5,276 bases of DNA from Cyanobacteria bacterium NC_groundwater_1444_Ag_S-0.65um_54_12. GTDB lineage: Bacteria; Cyanobacteriota; Sericytochromatia; S15B-MN24; VGJW01. The notes under the pieces are model-generated. The model saw only the letters and a program-made list of their open reading frames with translations, was not told where the DNA came from and did no database searches. The translations under genes and the position numbers were made by a program. Numbering within the stretch: position 1 is the stretch's first letter; each line of letters opens with the position of its first letter. Positions 4,601 through 5,276 of this stretch are shown here, piece by piece. The stretch is taken from NCBI GenBank assembly GCA_016267585.1, contig JACQUT010000226.1, forward strand, positions 1-5,276, read 5' to 3'.

Positions 4601-5276
4601 ATGGCTTACCGCAAGACACAATCGTTCCGACGTTCTGACCAGCCAGCGCCTGCTTCGGCGCTTTCTTTCTGGCGCCGTTTATTCGGCGGCAAGGCAGTTC
4701 GTAAAGAGCAACTCGTCAGAGAGCAACCAAGGTCCAAGACGGAACGTATCACGGGAACCTTGACCATTTCTGGTCCCTTGGCCGATCGAGGCACGAGCCG
4801 ACCCAAAAGTTTTATCAGCAAGAAGTTCGATTCCCAGCCAGTAAAAGCGGCATTGCTCAATGCTATCGGCCAGGCCATGGATAGCCCGCCCGCCGAGCTG
4901 GAACCGAATCAACACCAGAATTGGCTCGACGGACTGGCCCGCAAAGGCCTGTTGGTCGAACGGCTAGACTGCAGCAAATTGAAGCCGGATGAGCATCTGC
5001 GCGCTATCCAGTGGCTAGCCAAGATCGAAGCGCTCAGCCCCTTGAAGCTCACCTATCGCGAAGATCTCTTCGGGCTGCGTTATCGTCTCGCCACGCTCCA
5101 AGATCGGACCAAGGACGTGAGCGGGCAGCTTCCAGAAGCAGTGGCGCATGGTGGTATCGCGCTGCGGCGTTTATGTCAATCACTCCGGCAAAAGTCAGAG
5201 AAGCTAGCAGAAATGTCCAGCAAAGCCGCAACGAACGCTACTTTGGAAATTGCGTTATACGATTGCTTGCTAGAGG
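4601..5276 (+). CDS. Unrecognised protein, at least 225 residues, 3' end outside the window
   Basis: The frame is open from 4586 (after a TAG at 4583-4585) to the right edge with no stop. The only ATG near the beginning is at 4601, giving 225 complete codons in the window. I recognise no family. The N-terminus is basic and rich in Arg, Ser, Gln and Pro, with an aromatic/basic patch SFWRRLFGGKAVRKEQ (residues 22-37). It looks disordered or membrane-surface or nucleic-acid binding rather than a signal peptide. Residues about 80-225 look mostly helical and soluble (QNWLDGLARKGLLVERLD, HLRAIQWLAKIEAL, ALRRLCQSLRQKSEKLAEM). There are no catalytic motifs I can name and no membrane spans. No SD lies at normal spacing before ATG 4601; AGGGA (4574-4578) is too far. 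The start is therefore provisional, and expression may depend on the promoter at 4410-4438. A frame this long with protein-like composition is very unlikely by chance. Confidence 0.75.
   Translation, partial: MAYRKTQSFRRSDQPAPASALSFWRRLFGGKAVRKEQLVREQPRSKTERITGTLTISGPLADRGTSRPKSFISKKFDSQPVKAALLNAIGQAMDSPPAELEPNQHQNWLDGLARKGLLVERLDCSKLKPDEHLRAIQWLAKIEALSPLKLTYREDLFGLRYRLATLQDRTKDVSGQLPEAVAHGGIALRRLCQSLRQKSEKLAEMSSKAATNATLEIALYDCLLE

Noticed and set aside
4606..4915. Minus-strand frames of 78-90 codons opposite the gene at 4601
   Set aside because: They lie wholly inside the longer plus-strand open frame and show no SD or recognisable domain.

Overview
The window looks like an ordinary chromosomal stretch of a Gram-negative bacterium, most likely a proteobacterium. 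It is moderately GC-rich, roughly in the low to mid 50s percent by eye. Spacing is compact and Shine-Dalgarno (SD) sequences of the GGAGG type are clear. There are no rRNA, tRNA, transposase, phage or CRISPR signals. The lineage call is an inference from protein style only; no lineage marker gene is present.

Layout. A plus-strand gene at the left edge encodes a regulator with an OmpR-type winged helix and a bacterial transcriptional activation domain (BTAD). It converges, with a 27-bp gap, on three minus-strand genes. In transcription order these are a CorA-family divalent-cation channel (4353 to 3382), an unrecognised 228-residue protein with a glycine-rich hydrophobic C-terminal half (3247 to 2561), and a dihydropyrimidinase/D-hydantoinase (2477 to 1074). 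A control region of about 100 bp (4354-4451) separates corA from rightward-reading DNA. That DNA begins with a good sigma70-type promoter and a well-placed SD in front of a 24-codon ORF, followed by a long open frame (4601 to the right edge). The long frame encodes an unrecognised protein of at least 225 residues and is cut off by the window.

How the genes might work together. The three minus-strand genes share orientation with gaps of 134 and 83 bp, so read-through is possible, but no metabolic logic links magnesium/cobalt transport to dihydropyrimidine hydrolysis. The 228-residue gene and the dihydropyrimidinase are the most plausible co-transcribed pair. None of the usual pyrimidine-catabolism partners is present.

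Most notable signals. (1) A perfect 10-bp inverted repeat places the dihydropyrimidinase SD inside a predicted mRNA hairpin with an anti-SD arm, suggesting translational control. (2) Four copies of the heptamer GGCCAGC, two in each orientation, include an 18-bp perfect palindrome. They sit in the divergent control region, one inside the spacer of the rightward promoter. (3) Two protein genes have no family I recognise. I do not see a convincing new multi-gene system.
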